Source: Patagioenas fasciata
Lineage: Eukaryota; Chordata; Aves; Columbiformes; Columbidae
DNA length: 64,000 bases
Assembly (NCBI RefSeq): GCF_037038585.1
Contig: NC_092520.1
Span: forward strand, 12,221,001-12,285,000
Direction: 5' to 3'
The translations under genes and the position numbers were made by a program. Under the pieces are notes generated by a model. The model was given only the letters and a program-made list of their open reading frames with translations, was not told the origin of the DNA and did no database searches. Positions 14,188-26,660 of this stretch are shown here, piece by piece. Each line of letters opens with the position of its first letter. The stretch's first letter is position 1.

Positions 14188-17100
14188 TAAATGTTTCACA
14201 GGAAGATTGTAAAAGGATCAAATGTATTTACTGTTCCAAATCATGCACTCATTTCTGGTAAAATATTGCATTCCTCCAGAAGGTATTCTACCTTTTTGGG
14301 GGTGGTTATTTCATGTTTCCCCTTGGGAACTTGGTGTGGCTGGTACAGCTGTGACACTCTGTTTCTTTTTTCCTATATTCAGCTCACTGATGATGAACAC
14401 ATTCAGAGATAACAGGTCAGAATTCCTGCAGGAAAGAGCTCATATTTGAAACTGCCTTTGCAAATACAAATATTAATTTTATTAAGATCCAACAAGAAAT
14501 ACTTCATTAGGACTAAATGGGAAAGATTCACAATTTATTAGTAACAAGTTATAATTTGAGTTGAGAATTTATTTTTTAAAAAAGTTCCTGCTCTGCAATT
14601 ATCTGAATATCCCTCTAAAAGTTCTACATTTTATTGCATACATCTTTACTAGAGTCCTAGGTCTTTTGAGATACCTCCCTTTGATTTCTGGATACCTACC
14701 TTTCCCTATAAATTCTACAGAAACTCCAGTATTCTCTAAATCTTTATTTTCCCGATGGATTTTCTCCAAACAATGAAATTTGCTGCTTTATGCCTGAAGG
14801 GTACTCAAGAGTTTCTCCAGTATGGGAGACAGATGACCTCTGCTTCACTAGCAGCAGCAAAGCTGACCTGCTCACAAATTTAAGCAAAATATTTCCTCTT
14901 TTTGTCTCTCTAGTTCCATCTTTTGCGTTTTCTATATATTTTAGCAGTTAGATTTGGAGGGCAGGGCCCAGCCTTTCATTGCTTAACTTCTCACAACAGT
15001 GAGTGGAGCCCTGACTCTCAGACTCTGTCAGCCCCATCTCACAATGAATTTATAACCTTCTGTAGTTTTTGTTTCCAGTGTTATGTTTTCTCCCTTTCTT
15101 TTTCCTCCACAACATGTCCCTGGTTTTACTTCTGCTCTCACTCCCATTTCTAGCATCTCTGTCTTTGCCCAGCTCCTCTCTGTGTAGGACATGAAATTGT
15201 ATTAACGCATATTTTCCTTTTCCTTCTACATCACTACTGAAGAAATTACTTGACAACAGAAATTACAAAGATCTTTGCCTTACCACCTCACTCTGCCATA
15301 AATATCACCATTAGTCCTAACCTTATATGTTCTTCATTTCATTTTCAGTCCCAGGAGAGCTCATATTCAGGATTATCTGAATTCTTTCTGAGTGTGAGAT
15401 TTTTCAGACACTATTTCATGCTGACTGCTAATGAAATTATGCACTATATTCCAATAGTTAATAAACTAGATTAATTGCTTTGCTTTCAACAACCATCTTG
15501 GTAATTCTATGAAAATAACTCTGGCAAGATTTATTCATTATAAACATACTCATTCTTAGTCTCATGCCTCTGAGGGCTAAGTATTTTTTTCTGTTAGATT
15601 GGTTACCTATTTCTCTTTTAGGTTGGAATAGTTCCACAAAAGTAAATAACATTATGCCAACTTTGCACTAGGTATTTTATCAAAAATTCTTCCTCTTCTT
15701 TACAACCAAGAAGTTTTGGTTACTGACCTTAACCAATATTTTCCTAAGTAATATATTGACTTTTTCTTGTCTCACTTTGAGACATCTTTGATTTCATTTG
15801 CAAGTATATTCACATATTTTTTTCTTGAACACACAGAAATACTAGAAAATAAGTAAAAAAACAAACAAACAAACCTAACTTTCCCCCTTTCCCACTGTCC
15901 ATGAAGTACAAATACAGCTTCACTATCTTACAGGCATATTATGACCAAAACTTTGCTCCTATAACTTAAGATCTCAGATACTGTGCTAGTGAAGCACATA
16001 CCGATAGACAGCTCCATAGACATAATCTATTTCTTCTTCCCTTCTCTTACACTATTGAAAATTATTACACTTCTGCTGTTTTTATATTACTTGCGCTAAC
16101 ACAGAAAATATAATTTTTCATCCTTCTGTACTTTGTCCTTCACAGACTGGGGATGGGTTGTTGTGGGTTGTTGTCCCAGAGGGAATCACTGACTTGAGGA
16201 ACATAAGAAAGACCAGACTGATGCAATACAAACCTGACTCAAAACACAATCTATCGTTTTGTGCCATGTAGGCCATGTAGGAGAACAAAACATACACTGT
16301 AGTAGCTGCAATTTTTAGTTTATACTCATTAGAATAAGAAGACAATATTATATCTGATGCCTTTTCTTCCCTTTTAACCAGCCATCACAGGTCTTCCAAA
16401 TATTTCTCAAATTTTGAATAGCACTTAGACTCCAAAATTACCAAAAAAAAGTCTTCCAAACTTCAATCCAATCCAGGGTAGAGGTGTTTCAGCAAATAAA
16501 ACCATACTTGCTTTAATGCAAGACACATCTTTTGGGAGCTGCACATTAATCTCAGAACAAAAGCTCTCTTTTTCATCCAGTATTTGCAGAATCACTTCAA
16601 AAGGTGGCTGGACAGATGACCTGAACCCAGGAGAACGAAACAACCTGGAGCCTTCCCAAGCCCTTCTGAAGAAGACAGTTGTTTCCAGCTCATCAGGGAA
16701 AGGAGGCGATAGGCACAGCTACAAGCCAAGTCAAATTTTAAGCTACTAAAACACTGAGTTAAAAAAAAAAGTTCAATTTTGCCTTTATATAAAATTTTAA
16801 TAATTATGCTGCAGGGTTTACATCTATGAGTTGATACTTCCTGTCATCAAGTCCCTGTGTGGAATATACCTTATTTCCATGTATCATTTGAAAAATAATC
16901 CTAATTCTCAGAAAACCAGTTAATTAACATGAGGAATGCTCCATAACGAGCTAACGATACCATAACAAGCTAACAATAAGCCTTCAAGACCTGCTTGTCT
17001 CTGGCCTTCCCACCAAGGGGAACATTTCAAAGGTACTCCCGCACTTTGTGCTGCAAACATCATCTCTCTTGTAGAAATGCTTTCTGGACTTTCTGTCAAT

Positions 17101-18834
17101 CAGTAGAAGAAAGACCACCAATTCTCTGTTCTGTCTGTGTGAAATTAATTACATAAACTAATAATTTTTACTTCACAGCTACAGCCTGGAGAATTCTCTG
17201 TCAAATTTCTCCGCATTTCTCTTCTGGCTTTGTGTTAATAAGATCAAAGCCCTTGGTGAGGGATATTATCAACACAAGTAGTCCTTTTATTTTCAAAACA
17301 AAGTTAAAACAATGCAGTGCCATGCACATCTGCCCAATGTTCTTTTAGTAATTTTTTTGTTCTCTGCAAATACAATTTTCTATTTTACAGCCTATCTATT
17401 CCCTTTCTTTCCAGATGAAAGACTATAAATACAAACAGACTCTGGAGTCAGGCCCAAGAACAATAAAAAACACGAAGTAAACTAACTTAATGCACCTCAC
17501 CCCCCCTCCCCAGTTATCACAGTTGATGTTGACTCTGTAAGCACGTTTCTCCATGAAGAATAAATCTAATGAAGCCAAATATCACACAGATCTGTGTTTA
17601 ATGACGTTTACAGCCTCTTTTTCCTTCCCTCCTTTAGCAAAACTCCCCATCCATCTCCTAGAAACTGAAGGGCCAAAAGGTGGTAAAAACCGTGATTGCT
17701 TGCAAGGTTTGGGAGACAATCACACAGGATTCATTTGTGTGCCTTTCCCAGAGTCACGGTTTTGACAAAACTTTAACGGTGATAGCTACGCCCGCTACCA
17801 GACCAGTGAATTGGCCAGAATGTGTTGAGGTCAGTAAAAGGTGACATGACAGGCAAAGATCCACATATGCAGCTGTATAATTCATTGCCTTGACAGATCA
17901 GGCTTTTTATCAAATTTTCCAGAAGCAGATAACACCAGGGAGAAAATAGCGCAGTCCGCATGCAGTCTGCTTTGCAGAGAGAGAGCAGAACCTGGACATA
18001 TTTACCTATCAAAGAGAAAATAAAGTGATAATTCAGGTGTGATTGTTTCACATCTCCTTGAGGAATGGATGGAAAGGACTGCCTCTCTAATAGATAAATG
18101 CCATAGAAAGGCACAAAAATTATAGACTGAAGCTAGGACTATAAGGTTGGAAATAAAATGCAGTTTTTAAGAAATGAGGGACAATTTTAAAACAGCAATT
18201 GACATGGCAATCAGAGTAGATGCAGTGCTGAGAAGGCAAATTCTCAGTTTTAGGTTTAAAACAGTAATAAGTACTATTACAAAGATGCTTTATATTCCAC
18301 CCTAAAGCTAACTGCAAGAATTATTGGATATTCAAGAACTTCCATGCACAATGCAGAGTTACCCCAGTTAGACCTCACAGTGGTTCAAAGTCACTGCAGT
18401 GCTCATAGTCTAACGATCGCAAAGCAGTTTGAGAAGGCAGGTGAACACCCTCACTTCTCCTAACAGGTGACCTAAGGCACAAGGGTTGTAGGGACTTTAT
18501 CCAAAGTCCCCCAGTAGATCAGTAGTGGAGTTGAAGGCTGAACCACACTCTCTACACTGCTCCACTGGTATCTTGTTGCTGGAAATTCCTTAAACCTTCT
18601 GTCCCTGGTGGTCACTGTGTGCCACCACCACACAGCACTGTGTTCGTACAGTACTGGTTCATGCAGCAACCCATCCTGGGTTCTGGTAACTATCATCCAG
18701 TAATACTGTCCAGGGCTGCGTTTTGCTGGCATCTTCTCATGTACCCCAAATTCTCCTGGCCTGAACCTTCATCCAAGCCATTCAGAGCAGTTCACTGCCT
18801 TGTCAGCCTGAAAATGTTCTAGCTGTTGCAGCTG
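14188..18834. other. unique AT-rich sequence, no gene recognised
   Basis: No mobile-element signature or exon is seen. It includes an AAAC microsatellite at about 15858-15874 and a 19-bp tandem duplication at 16941-16978. Confidence 0.55.
16941..16978 (+). repeat. 19-bp tandem duplication
   Basis: ccataacgagctaacgata (16941-16959) is followed at once by ccataacaagctaacaata (16960-16978). The two units differ at two positions, both G versus A. A local duplication with no evident function. Confidence 0.85.
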
Positions 18835-19480
18835 GAGGGTCAACCCAACACTGTTCAATATTTTCATAAATGAGCTAGAAGTAAATACAAAATCACTGCA
18901 GATAAGTTTTGTAGAGCTGATGATGGAAAAAAATGCAGAGTGGAAAACAGCAACAGAGATGAGGCATCATTAAGAATAAGCTGGTGCTAGGGAAGTTATT
19001 TCATTCAAATAAGTGCAAATTCATATTCCTGGGGGAAAGAAATGAAATAGTCACGCGCCAAGGGGAGACAGTAAAATCTGTAAGGGTTATAGTGGACCGG
19101 CAGTTCAATGTGAGCTCACACTGCAGATCTGTGGTAAAAGACTATAAAAATGAAGGCTCACAAAAGGTTATTCTTCAGTGAAAGACTTAGGAGTTCAATC
19201 TGTATTTAAAGATAATCAATAAATTATCTTATTCAAATTTTGAAATACCTTTATGGAAGAAAATACAGTATTCTAAGTTCTGAATGGGGTTTTAAATCAA
19301 GTGGGGATTTTTTTTTTAAAGATGCCTGGAAGCATAAAGGAGATAAATATCAGTTAGAAACTACAAAAAAAAAAAAAAAATTCTAGCAGTAAGGGAGGGT
19401 AAATTCTTGAGCAAAATACCACAGAAGGTGTTGGCTTTTCAGCCTCTTAATGTTCTCACATAATGACCTGATGCCTTTTT
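18835..19480 (+). mobile_element. very old CR1-like LINE remnant
   Basis: The conceptual translation keeps the CR1 ORF2 order in decayed form. An N-P-T-L-F-N-I-F-I-N-E-L-E segment near 18842-18880 corresponds to the RT block before the catalytic DD. A frame at 18984-19181 contains KCKFIFLG and VRVIVDRQFNVSSHC, equivalents of the family's KCKVLHLG and LGVIVDxxLxxSxHC. A possible C-terminal block lies at about 19400-19450. The catalytic DD is not preserved and there are several stops and frameshifts. It is clearly more diverged than the other copies. Edges are approximate. Confidence 0.65.
19365..19380 (+). repeat. poly(A) tract A16
   Basis: An uninterrupted A16 inside the old CR1-like remnant, probably grown from an A-rich patch after insertion. 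Confidence 0.9.
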
Positions 19481-22400
19481 TGTTTAAGGGCTAAGGTTAT
19501 TGAATGTCAAATAACAGTCTGTAATGCATCACGCTCGGGTTTGGTGATTGTCTGATCCTTTTTTTATCTTTAAGCTCTATGAATATGTGAATATTGTTGC
19601 CTTTACACTTTTACGGCTGCTCCTTTTTTGTTTCAGTCTCTAGCTAAATTGAGAAGGAATCCAGCACTTTTTTCCTTGCCTTACTAAAAGCAGTCCATGT
19701 TTTATTAATACATATCCATTTATGCTCCAGCAGTTGAATTACCCAGTAATGAGCAAAAGAAGAGGTCTTAGCACCTTACTTATACTCCTGGGCTATATAC
19801 CTTTCCATATTTTTTGCAAATGCCAGTTAAATTTTGTGAAGTGTGAAGTATGAAGTGAAACCAACAAAGTAGAGGTATATTTTCTGTGTATTTATGCAGC
19901 GTTTTTTCTTATGTTGCCTGTGAGGCTTTTCAGCAGTATGTCATTATCCCCAACTGCATTTTTGCCCACAGGTATTTATTTTGTCTCTACATGTATTGTA
20001 AATCAAATAAAAGGTAATTCAATAGAAAAGTTTTTAAAAATGCTCAGATGTGTGAGCTGTAGGTAACACAGTTATTACAGGAAAGTTTGAATGTATTTAC
20101 CTTTATCAGGCTGCAATTAAAGACACCATTTAAAAGGCAGATGATAACAGCAGCGCTCCGTGAGACTGCAGGAGATTCACAAGAAGAGAGGAGGCAAAAG
20201 AAGGTCCAGCTCAAAGGAGAAACATATTCCCAGTTAACCATTCAACCAACCTTAATCAGGATTTGCTCACAGAAAGAACTTCCAAACTTCCAGCTTCCAG
20301 ATATTTACAACTAAAGTAGACAAAGCAGGGGCAAATATATTTTCAAGCAACAGTTAATTACTGGCAGGGATGAGCTTGATGCCTCATATATCTTCTGTTT
20401 CTGCTTTCAAACTAAATTTGGATACACAACAATAAGCTCATCAAACTCATCCTGAGCACGGAGCTTCCATCCTAACCCTGAGCAATCCCACCAAAGCAAG
20501 AGCCAGTGGAGCTGCTGCTGCAAGATCGGGGAGGAAAACAGCGAACGTTCCTGGAAGAGTTGGCAGTGGGATGTGCGACAGAGCAGCACATCAGTAGCCC
20601 GCTTGGTGAAAACTGGGAAGAAGGTCAGAAGCAGAACTGTGAAGACCCCGTTGGAGACACTTGACTGAGTAGGGTCATAGGCCCATCTCCAGTACTCTCC
20701 CACAGCTGGAGCAGATAAAACCTCCTGAAAAGGAGTTCAAATTTCTCCAAAGTGATAAGTGGAGTCCAGAAAGATGACCTAACTAAAAAGATACCTCCAT
20801 GCTGAAGTAAAGAAAGGTGACCGTTTGTCAAAACAAAATTCAATAACATGCCATGCCCCAAATAGCATGTGTTCTTACTATGTAAGTATTTAACCCTAAA
20901 AATAAGATATTATCTGTATTTAGGTTTTGCATCATATCTGAAAGAGGAGGAAATTCTACCTAAACAGAGAAAACAGAAGAACTAAAGACCTGTGGAGAGC
21001 ACATAGCACAGATGGAGGACAACATGCAAACCACACAATCAGTTGCCAACCCTAATATTCACCTGCATGATCCATGCCCAGTGACTCTACTTCTTGGGTA
21101 CCCCATTTCTTCCTTCATCCTTTATTTGTCCTCTATTGGTTTTCTGGGCAGCAAAACATAATATAGAAAATAAAAGGGGCCTCAGTGTGTAAAGGGAGCC
21201 AGCTACGTGCTAAGGAATTTGTAACAGCCTATCTAGAGATTCAGCTGAAGATGCTGCAGTTCTGAAGCAGCTCTATCCTAAACACTTGTGGTGAAACACA
21301 AAGGTGTTTGTGTCTCGCCAGGAGCAGCTACATGGAAAGCCAGCCTTTGAGAACCCAGAGAGTCCGTTTACACAGCTATTACTCATAGATAACTGCAAAA
21401 TAAATGAAAATTAAACTCACTACTGAGTAATAAATTCATCTTTCTCAAAATTAATAGCTTGGGTGGTCATAAATATATATGAGAAAGGAGGATGAAAAAT
21501 AGGAAAAAAGTCAGGTAAAACTCATCATTTGTTCCTTGGAGTATTGGATAATAGGAACTACAACTGACTGATTGTGAAATTTAGTCTTTTCTATCTTTAG
21601 ATCTTACCTTTCAATTCCGAAGTCTTTTCTCCATGTCTCCCAAAAACAAAAAACCCAAGAAATAAGAAATTATGAAGTCTATAAAACTTTTATTTTCTTT
21701 CAGTCTTCCAGAACTTGGTCAGTACTTCAGGACATTTTGAAGCATATGTGATCTAAAGAAAGTGCCTACTGATTCGTGTACCCATAGCTAGAAAGAAGTA
21801 GATACCTTCTTCCTTTATCTCCATCAACACAATAAAACAAGGATAAAAGTTGTGAGACCCCTAGCTGGGGTTATAAAAATCAACAGAGGCAGTGGAAAGG
21901 GATGTTTGAGACAAGCAAACATCAGGTGATGGTTCCTCAAGACAATCTGACAGAAACATCCGTTTCCTAATGCATGTATTTGCACTCGCCACGTGTTTTG
22001 TACATCAGCAGGAAAGAAAAAGGAAAGGACAGGCCAAGATCTGCAGGTGTTTGTCCAACACACGCTAAGGGCTGTGTTGGAGCCCCTTGTGCTGTGTTGC
22101 ACTGTTTTTGCATTCTTAGATATTTCAAAACTATTGGTAAACCAGGAGCTCCTCAAGTGGCCACAGAGATGTCATGGAGGTCGAGTGCATCTGCCATAGG
22201 AGAGCAGTGATTGTTCATGAATTAAACAAATGAAGAGTGAAACTACACTTACCAATGAGACTTTTGGAAGAGAATTAGAGGCTTTAGATGCACATTATCC
22301 TTTACTAGTTATAAGTCCTTCATACTGCTAATGACAATAAAATGCCACATCACTTCTAGGAAAAATGTAAGAGAGTCTCACCAAAAGTTTGTACGATGTT

Positions 22401-23775
22401 CTTTCTGTTAAAAAAAAAAAAAAGGAAACAAAAAAAGTGAAGATACAAATAAATGCTAGAAGGTATTTTGTAACACACAGCAATGACATTTGCTTATGAT
22501 ATGGATGAAGCAAATAGAAAATTATGTTGCCTGCCCAAGTCTGATAGAGATAATTGAACATGGGACGATAATATCCACATAACTGCTGTATGGGGAATGC
22601 AAAAGCCAATAAATATCTGTAGCTTGAAGCAAACATTGCCTGAAGTGAGACACCCATATCCATATTTATGTATTCAGAGCACTGAACATTTGCATAATTA
22701 CCTGATGGACAGTCCCTTCCCAATTATAACTGTGTTAGTGTGGGCCAAGATTTTCAAAAGTAACTAGCAGACCTGGGGACATCACTTGTGTGTCTGACTT
22801 GAGATACTGCAGAAAAGAGCCTGTATTTCAGACCCTCTAGCTTTGATCTTTTGATAGCAATACATTGCATTATTGCCCTTGAGGTGTCTTCCTTCAGCAG
22901 CAAAGAAGGGAAATAAGAAGAAAAGTATCAGCCATTCTCACCTGCTTAATTGCCACTGTGAGCCAAATCCTTGCTGAAGCTGATACAAATCTGAATGATT
23001 TCCTCAGAGCGTAACACACTAGAGATCTATATTGCAGAGGTGCTTTCAGGACAATTCACAGTCAACTAAAGCTGTTTATAACTGAGAACACTGGAGACTT
23101 TAGAAGAGGTACACTTCTGAGGGAAATGGATTTACTTGCTGTATTTGTATATCGAGCCTTGCACTGTGTCTTGTGTGCTAGTATGTGCTTTATTTTCTGT
23201 TTGATTTCACAATACCATGATGATTTTATAATTTTTTTTAATCTTTCAATTCATATATTTTATTGAATATTCCTATTTCTCTTCCTTTATCATCTCAGCT
23301 AACTCCAACACAACAGGGAGAGGGAGACGTAACCTATACAGTCCCAACAACAACAAAAATATCTTACAAATACAGAGAGATGTGACCATAAAGGGCAAAC
23401 TATGGCAGTCAGCAACCATGGCAAAACCAGAAGCTACACAGTTTGAAGGGAAATTCTCTAGGCAAGCCAGGGTCTTGTTTGTCACCATAAGGTAGTTCAC
23501 CCCACTGCAGAACAAACTGTAAATTTCTTCATCCATCTAAGCCCCAAAAGAAACTGCACTGAGAAGACACTGTTATATTAACAAATCTTGCTGTCATTGC
23601 AATGTCTGTAAGGCATCATTTCTCTTTGAGTTGAACAACGTGACTGTGGTAGGAAAACTGTGATGTCCACTTAGCCTCCAGCAGTCCCAAGATTCATAGC
23701 CCTGTTCTATATCAAAAATTGAGAGCATTATCATTCAGGACATTGAGAAGGGCCATCCTGCTATATTTTAATTAA

Positions 23776-23833
23776 GAAATGTAGCACTACAATTTAACCA
23801 AGGAGAAATGTAGCACTACAATTTAACAAAGGA
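23776..23833 (+). repeat. 29-bp tandem duplication
   Basis: Two adjacent copies of a unit starting gaaatgtagcactacaattt, at 23776-23804 and 23805-23833. They differ at one base (ccaagga versus caaagga). The near identity points to a recent slippage or duplication event. Confidence 0.9.
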
Positions 23834-24449
23834 GAAAAGTTCCATACCATGAATAAAATACCACCAATGTTGAGGCCCAGGACCATAACTAAAATGTTTG
23901 ACAAGATTCTTCGAAGCTGTAGCACTGCCTCCAAAACAAGAAAAGGCCAGCATTTACAGGAAAAAGAGTACAGAAGCTATAAATAGCAAGTGACACTGCA
24001 TGTGATAGTGCAAGGTGAGGTGTGTTACAGAAAATGTAACACGGCAGAAATGCAATTGTAAAGAGGAAAGATAATCGGCTGAGCTGGTTGAAACTGATGG
24101 AAACAGAAGCTGTGTGCTGAATAGAGAAACAGGGAAATCTCAGGAAGAACAAGAAGAGCTTGGCTGTCTGATGCAGATTTTTATGAACAAAGTGAGATCC
24201 AGAAAACTTATGCAGTCTGGGGCTGAAAAAAATAGGTGGGAAAGATGGGAAGTCTGGAAGCATCTTGTAAAGGTCTTAGGGATATGCTGTCAGATTTTTT
24301 CAATAGTGGATTGGGTCTTGTGAGGTACTATCTCCACGGGTTGTCCTCATGCACTTGGGGACATCCAGAAAGGCTGTCTGGCTTCCAGCCTGGACCTTCA
24401 TCTCAGCCTTTTTAGCTGAAACATGGCCCATGCTGTTCCTGCTCTCCTC

Positions 24450-25106
24450 CTACAGCATCAGCCCAAATGGTGGGTTTTCCAGAAGAAAGACATGGCTCAC
24501 TCTGGCCAGGTCTTTGACCCAAGTGACTCGAGAATCAGATCCAGAACACCTACAGATATTTGAGGTATGGCCCACATGCGCCAGTGAACAACCTTTGGGG
24601 CTTACCTGATAGAGCACAATGAAGCGAACCTGTCCTTGAGTTGTCTGTGCTGCAGTCACGAGAGCACTGGTATTTTAAGATTTTACGAAGGGTGCACCTG
24701 AGAGGCTTCTTTCATAGAGTCCTCATCTGAAGAGTTCCAGGCTTTCCATGTCAAACTTTCTATTAGTGTCCCAAATTATTCCATGGCTTGTCAGGAGATC
24801 ATCTTTTCCATCCAGTGCCTTGAGCAACTTTGTAGGTTCTGGCAGGACATCTAGAGCCTGTGTTATTGGCAAAAATAGCTTAAATTGTGCTAAGGGGCAG
24901 CAGAAAATTAGGTGTATATGTGTGTTGGGGGTTGAATCTCCAAAACTAGGCTTTTGAGTTCTGAAGTAGAAGGTTGTTACTTCCCTGTTGCAACTGGTAG
25001 GGCTCCTTGTAAATTTTGATAACACCAGAAATAAAAACAGCAAATCCCAAATCCTCCAATTAATAAAGAAATCTGAGACAGAACCACCAGTCAGGAGGCT
25101 GATCAC
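24450..25106 (-). other. unassigned low-stop reading frame, possibly a decayed coding relic
   Basis: One minus-strand frame stays open over most of this stretch, interrupted by TGA at 24723-24725 and TAA at 24675-24677 and ending at 24450-24452. The conceptual product has protein-like segments: LDVLPEPTKLLKALDGKDDL, IIWDTNRKFDMESLELF and TAAQTTQGQVRFIVLYQ. The last is followed by a textbook 5' splice consensus, CAG|GTAAG, with the exon edge at 24606. I do not recognise the family. A dead retrocopy, an old transposon ORF or chance are all possible. Confidence 0.2.
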
Positions 25107-25204
25107 TCATTGTGCTTCTGCACATAGACTATTCAGATGGGGAAAACCAGGCAGCAGCAGTGGAAATGAAGGCTTCCCAAAAATGACGTGGTCTTAGAAA
25201 GAAG

Positions 25205-25365
25205 AGGACCAGGGAAGTTGTGAATGCCCCATCACTGGAAGTGTTCAGGGTTGCATTGGATGGGGCTTTGAGCAACCTGGTCTAGTGAAAGATGTCCCTG
25301 ATGATCTAAGTGATCCCTAAGAGTCCCTTCCAACCCAAACCATTCTAAGATTCAATGATTCTGCG
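25205..25365 (+). mobile_element. CR1 3'-terminal fragment
   Basis: A short 3' end on the plus strand: atgccccatcactggaagtg, then ttgcattggatggggctttg and gagcaacctggtctagtgaa, ending with cccttccaacccaaaccatt and ctaagattcaatgattctg, the CR1 tail of imperfect ATTCTATGA repeats. It appears to belong to the same general group as the 10.65-11.77 kb copy. Non-coding except for the last few ORF2 codons. Confidence 0.88.
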
Positions 25366-26445
25366 AATACAAAGAAGGTGAAAATTCTGGCAGGTGACTC
25401 TGGAAGTGAGGAAGATCCTGGAGATGGGGGATGGACACAAGCAGTGGGGGATGCCCATGGACCTCAGCCTGTAATGCACGCAACTGGCAACTGCAGGACC
25501 AACCAACAAAATTTTATGCCCAGCCTCCCTGCTGTGTGGGCAAGTCAGGATTTGGTAGCACTGTGGGGAAGTGGGAGAATGAACACGTGAGATAACAAAG
25601 TTGGGTAAAAGCTCCCAGCTCACTGGCAAATAAAACCCTCTATCCAGATCCACTACAGGTTGTCACTTACAATCATCACGCTTGTGGGCAGCAGGCACAT
25701 GGCCTCATATTTGGTTGGGTCTACCAAGCCAACAGGGACCTCACCACGGATTTATTGGGCCTGTAACCATTACACCTGCATTACATAAGCTCACAGGTCC
25801 AACACCTGGCTGGGGGCTGTTGTGCCACTGTTGCACATGATCTTTGGACACCATTGTTAGTGTGATCTGTGGCACCACTGTAACAGAAAGGGGACATGTG
25901 GCTTAAGAAGCCTTCCAAGGAACTTTCCTGCTTCCTGCCTAAAGTAACAACCACAATTGAACATACCTTGTTTCATTTCTTAGGTAACTCCGCTGGATGC
26001 AGACATATTATTATCAACATCACTGCCAATTGAGTCTTTAAACTCCCTCCAATCCTCATCTTCCAAAATTAGCTGTGCCAAGTGGGTTCAACAAAACAAG
26101 CAGAAATTTGAGATTCTCAAATAACCTTAGTTCAGCCTTGCATTTATGATATAGAGGTGTTTTGAATGAATAAAGCAGATTATAAATAACAGCCCATACC
26201 ATGATGACAAGCAGCATGACTGACTTGAAAACAGAACAAGCCTTGTACTCCGAGCCAGGAAAGATCACTGGATGCAAGGTATAGCAGTGACTTGCAAGAA
26301 AATCGCTTAGGCAGGAAGAGAATGGGTAATTTTAATAAGTATATAAGAAATATATTTTTGTCTATATGAAAATAAGAACCTTTCATGCAAGCTGGCATGA
26401 ATTCAGCAACTATAAGAGCAATATATAACTTTAAATGACATTAGG
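25366..26445. other. unique sequence between two CR1 tails
   Basis: No gene or repeat recognised. Confidence 0.5.
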
Positions 26446-26660
26446 AAAAGGTTCTTCGCCCAGAGGGTGCTGGACACTGGAACAGGCTCCCCAGGGAGGT
26501 GTCACAGCCGCAAGCCTGACAGTGTTCAAGAAGAGACTGGACAACACCCTCAGATACATGGTGTGAACTGTGGGGTTGTCCTGTGCGGGGACAGGAGTTG
26601 GACTCAATGATCCTTGTGGGTCCCTTCCAACTCAGGACAGTCCATGATTCTATGATTCAA
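26446..26660 (+). mobile_element. CR1 3'-terminal fragment
   Basis: Plus-strand CR1 tail. It begins in the ORF2 C-terminus (gacattaggaaaaggttctt, cagagggtgctggacactgg, aacaggctccccagggaggt), passes through gttcaagaagagactggaca, and ends with gggtcccttccaactcagga plus catgattctatgattc. The perfect tail repeat and low visible divergence suggest it is younger than the 18.8 kb remnant. Confidence 0.9.

Larger units (their letters stand above)
19481..25204. other. unique sequence, no gene recognised
   Basis: No clear repeat edge or coding exon. It includes A14 at 22410-22423, a 29-bp tandem duplication at 23776-23833, and a minus-strand region (about 24300-25106) with unusually few stops in one frame, listed separately. 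Confidence 0.5.

Noticed and set aside
22328-22723. 131-codon minus-strand open frame
   Set aside because: It includes translation of a poly(A) tract (as an F-rich run) and hydrophobic residues typical of antisense AT-rich DNA. No family resemblance.
23889-24263. 124-codon minus-strand frame rich in F, L and S
   Set aside because: The low-complexity hydrophobic composition is what antisense of A/G-rich sequence gives. No family match.
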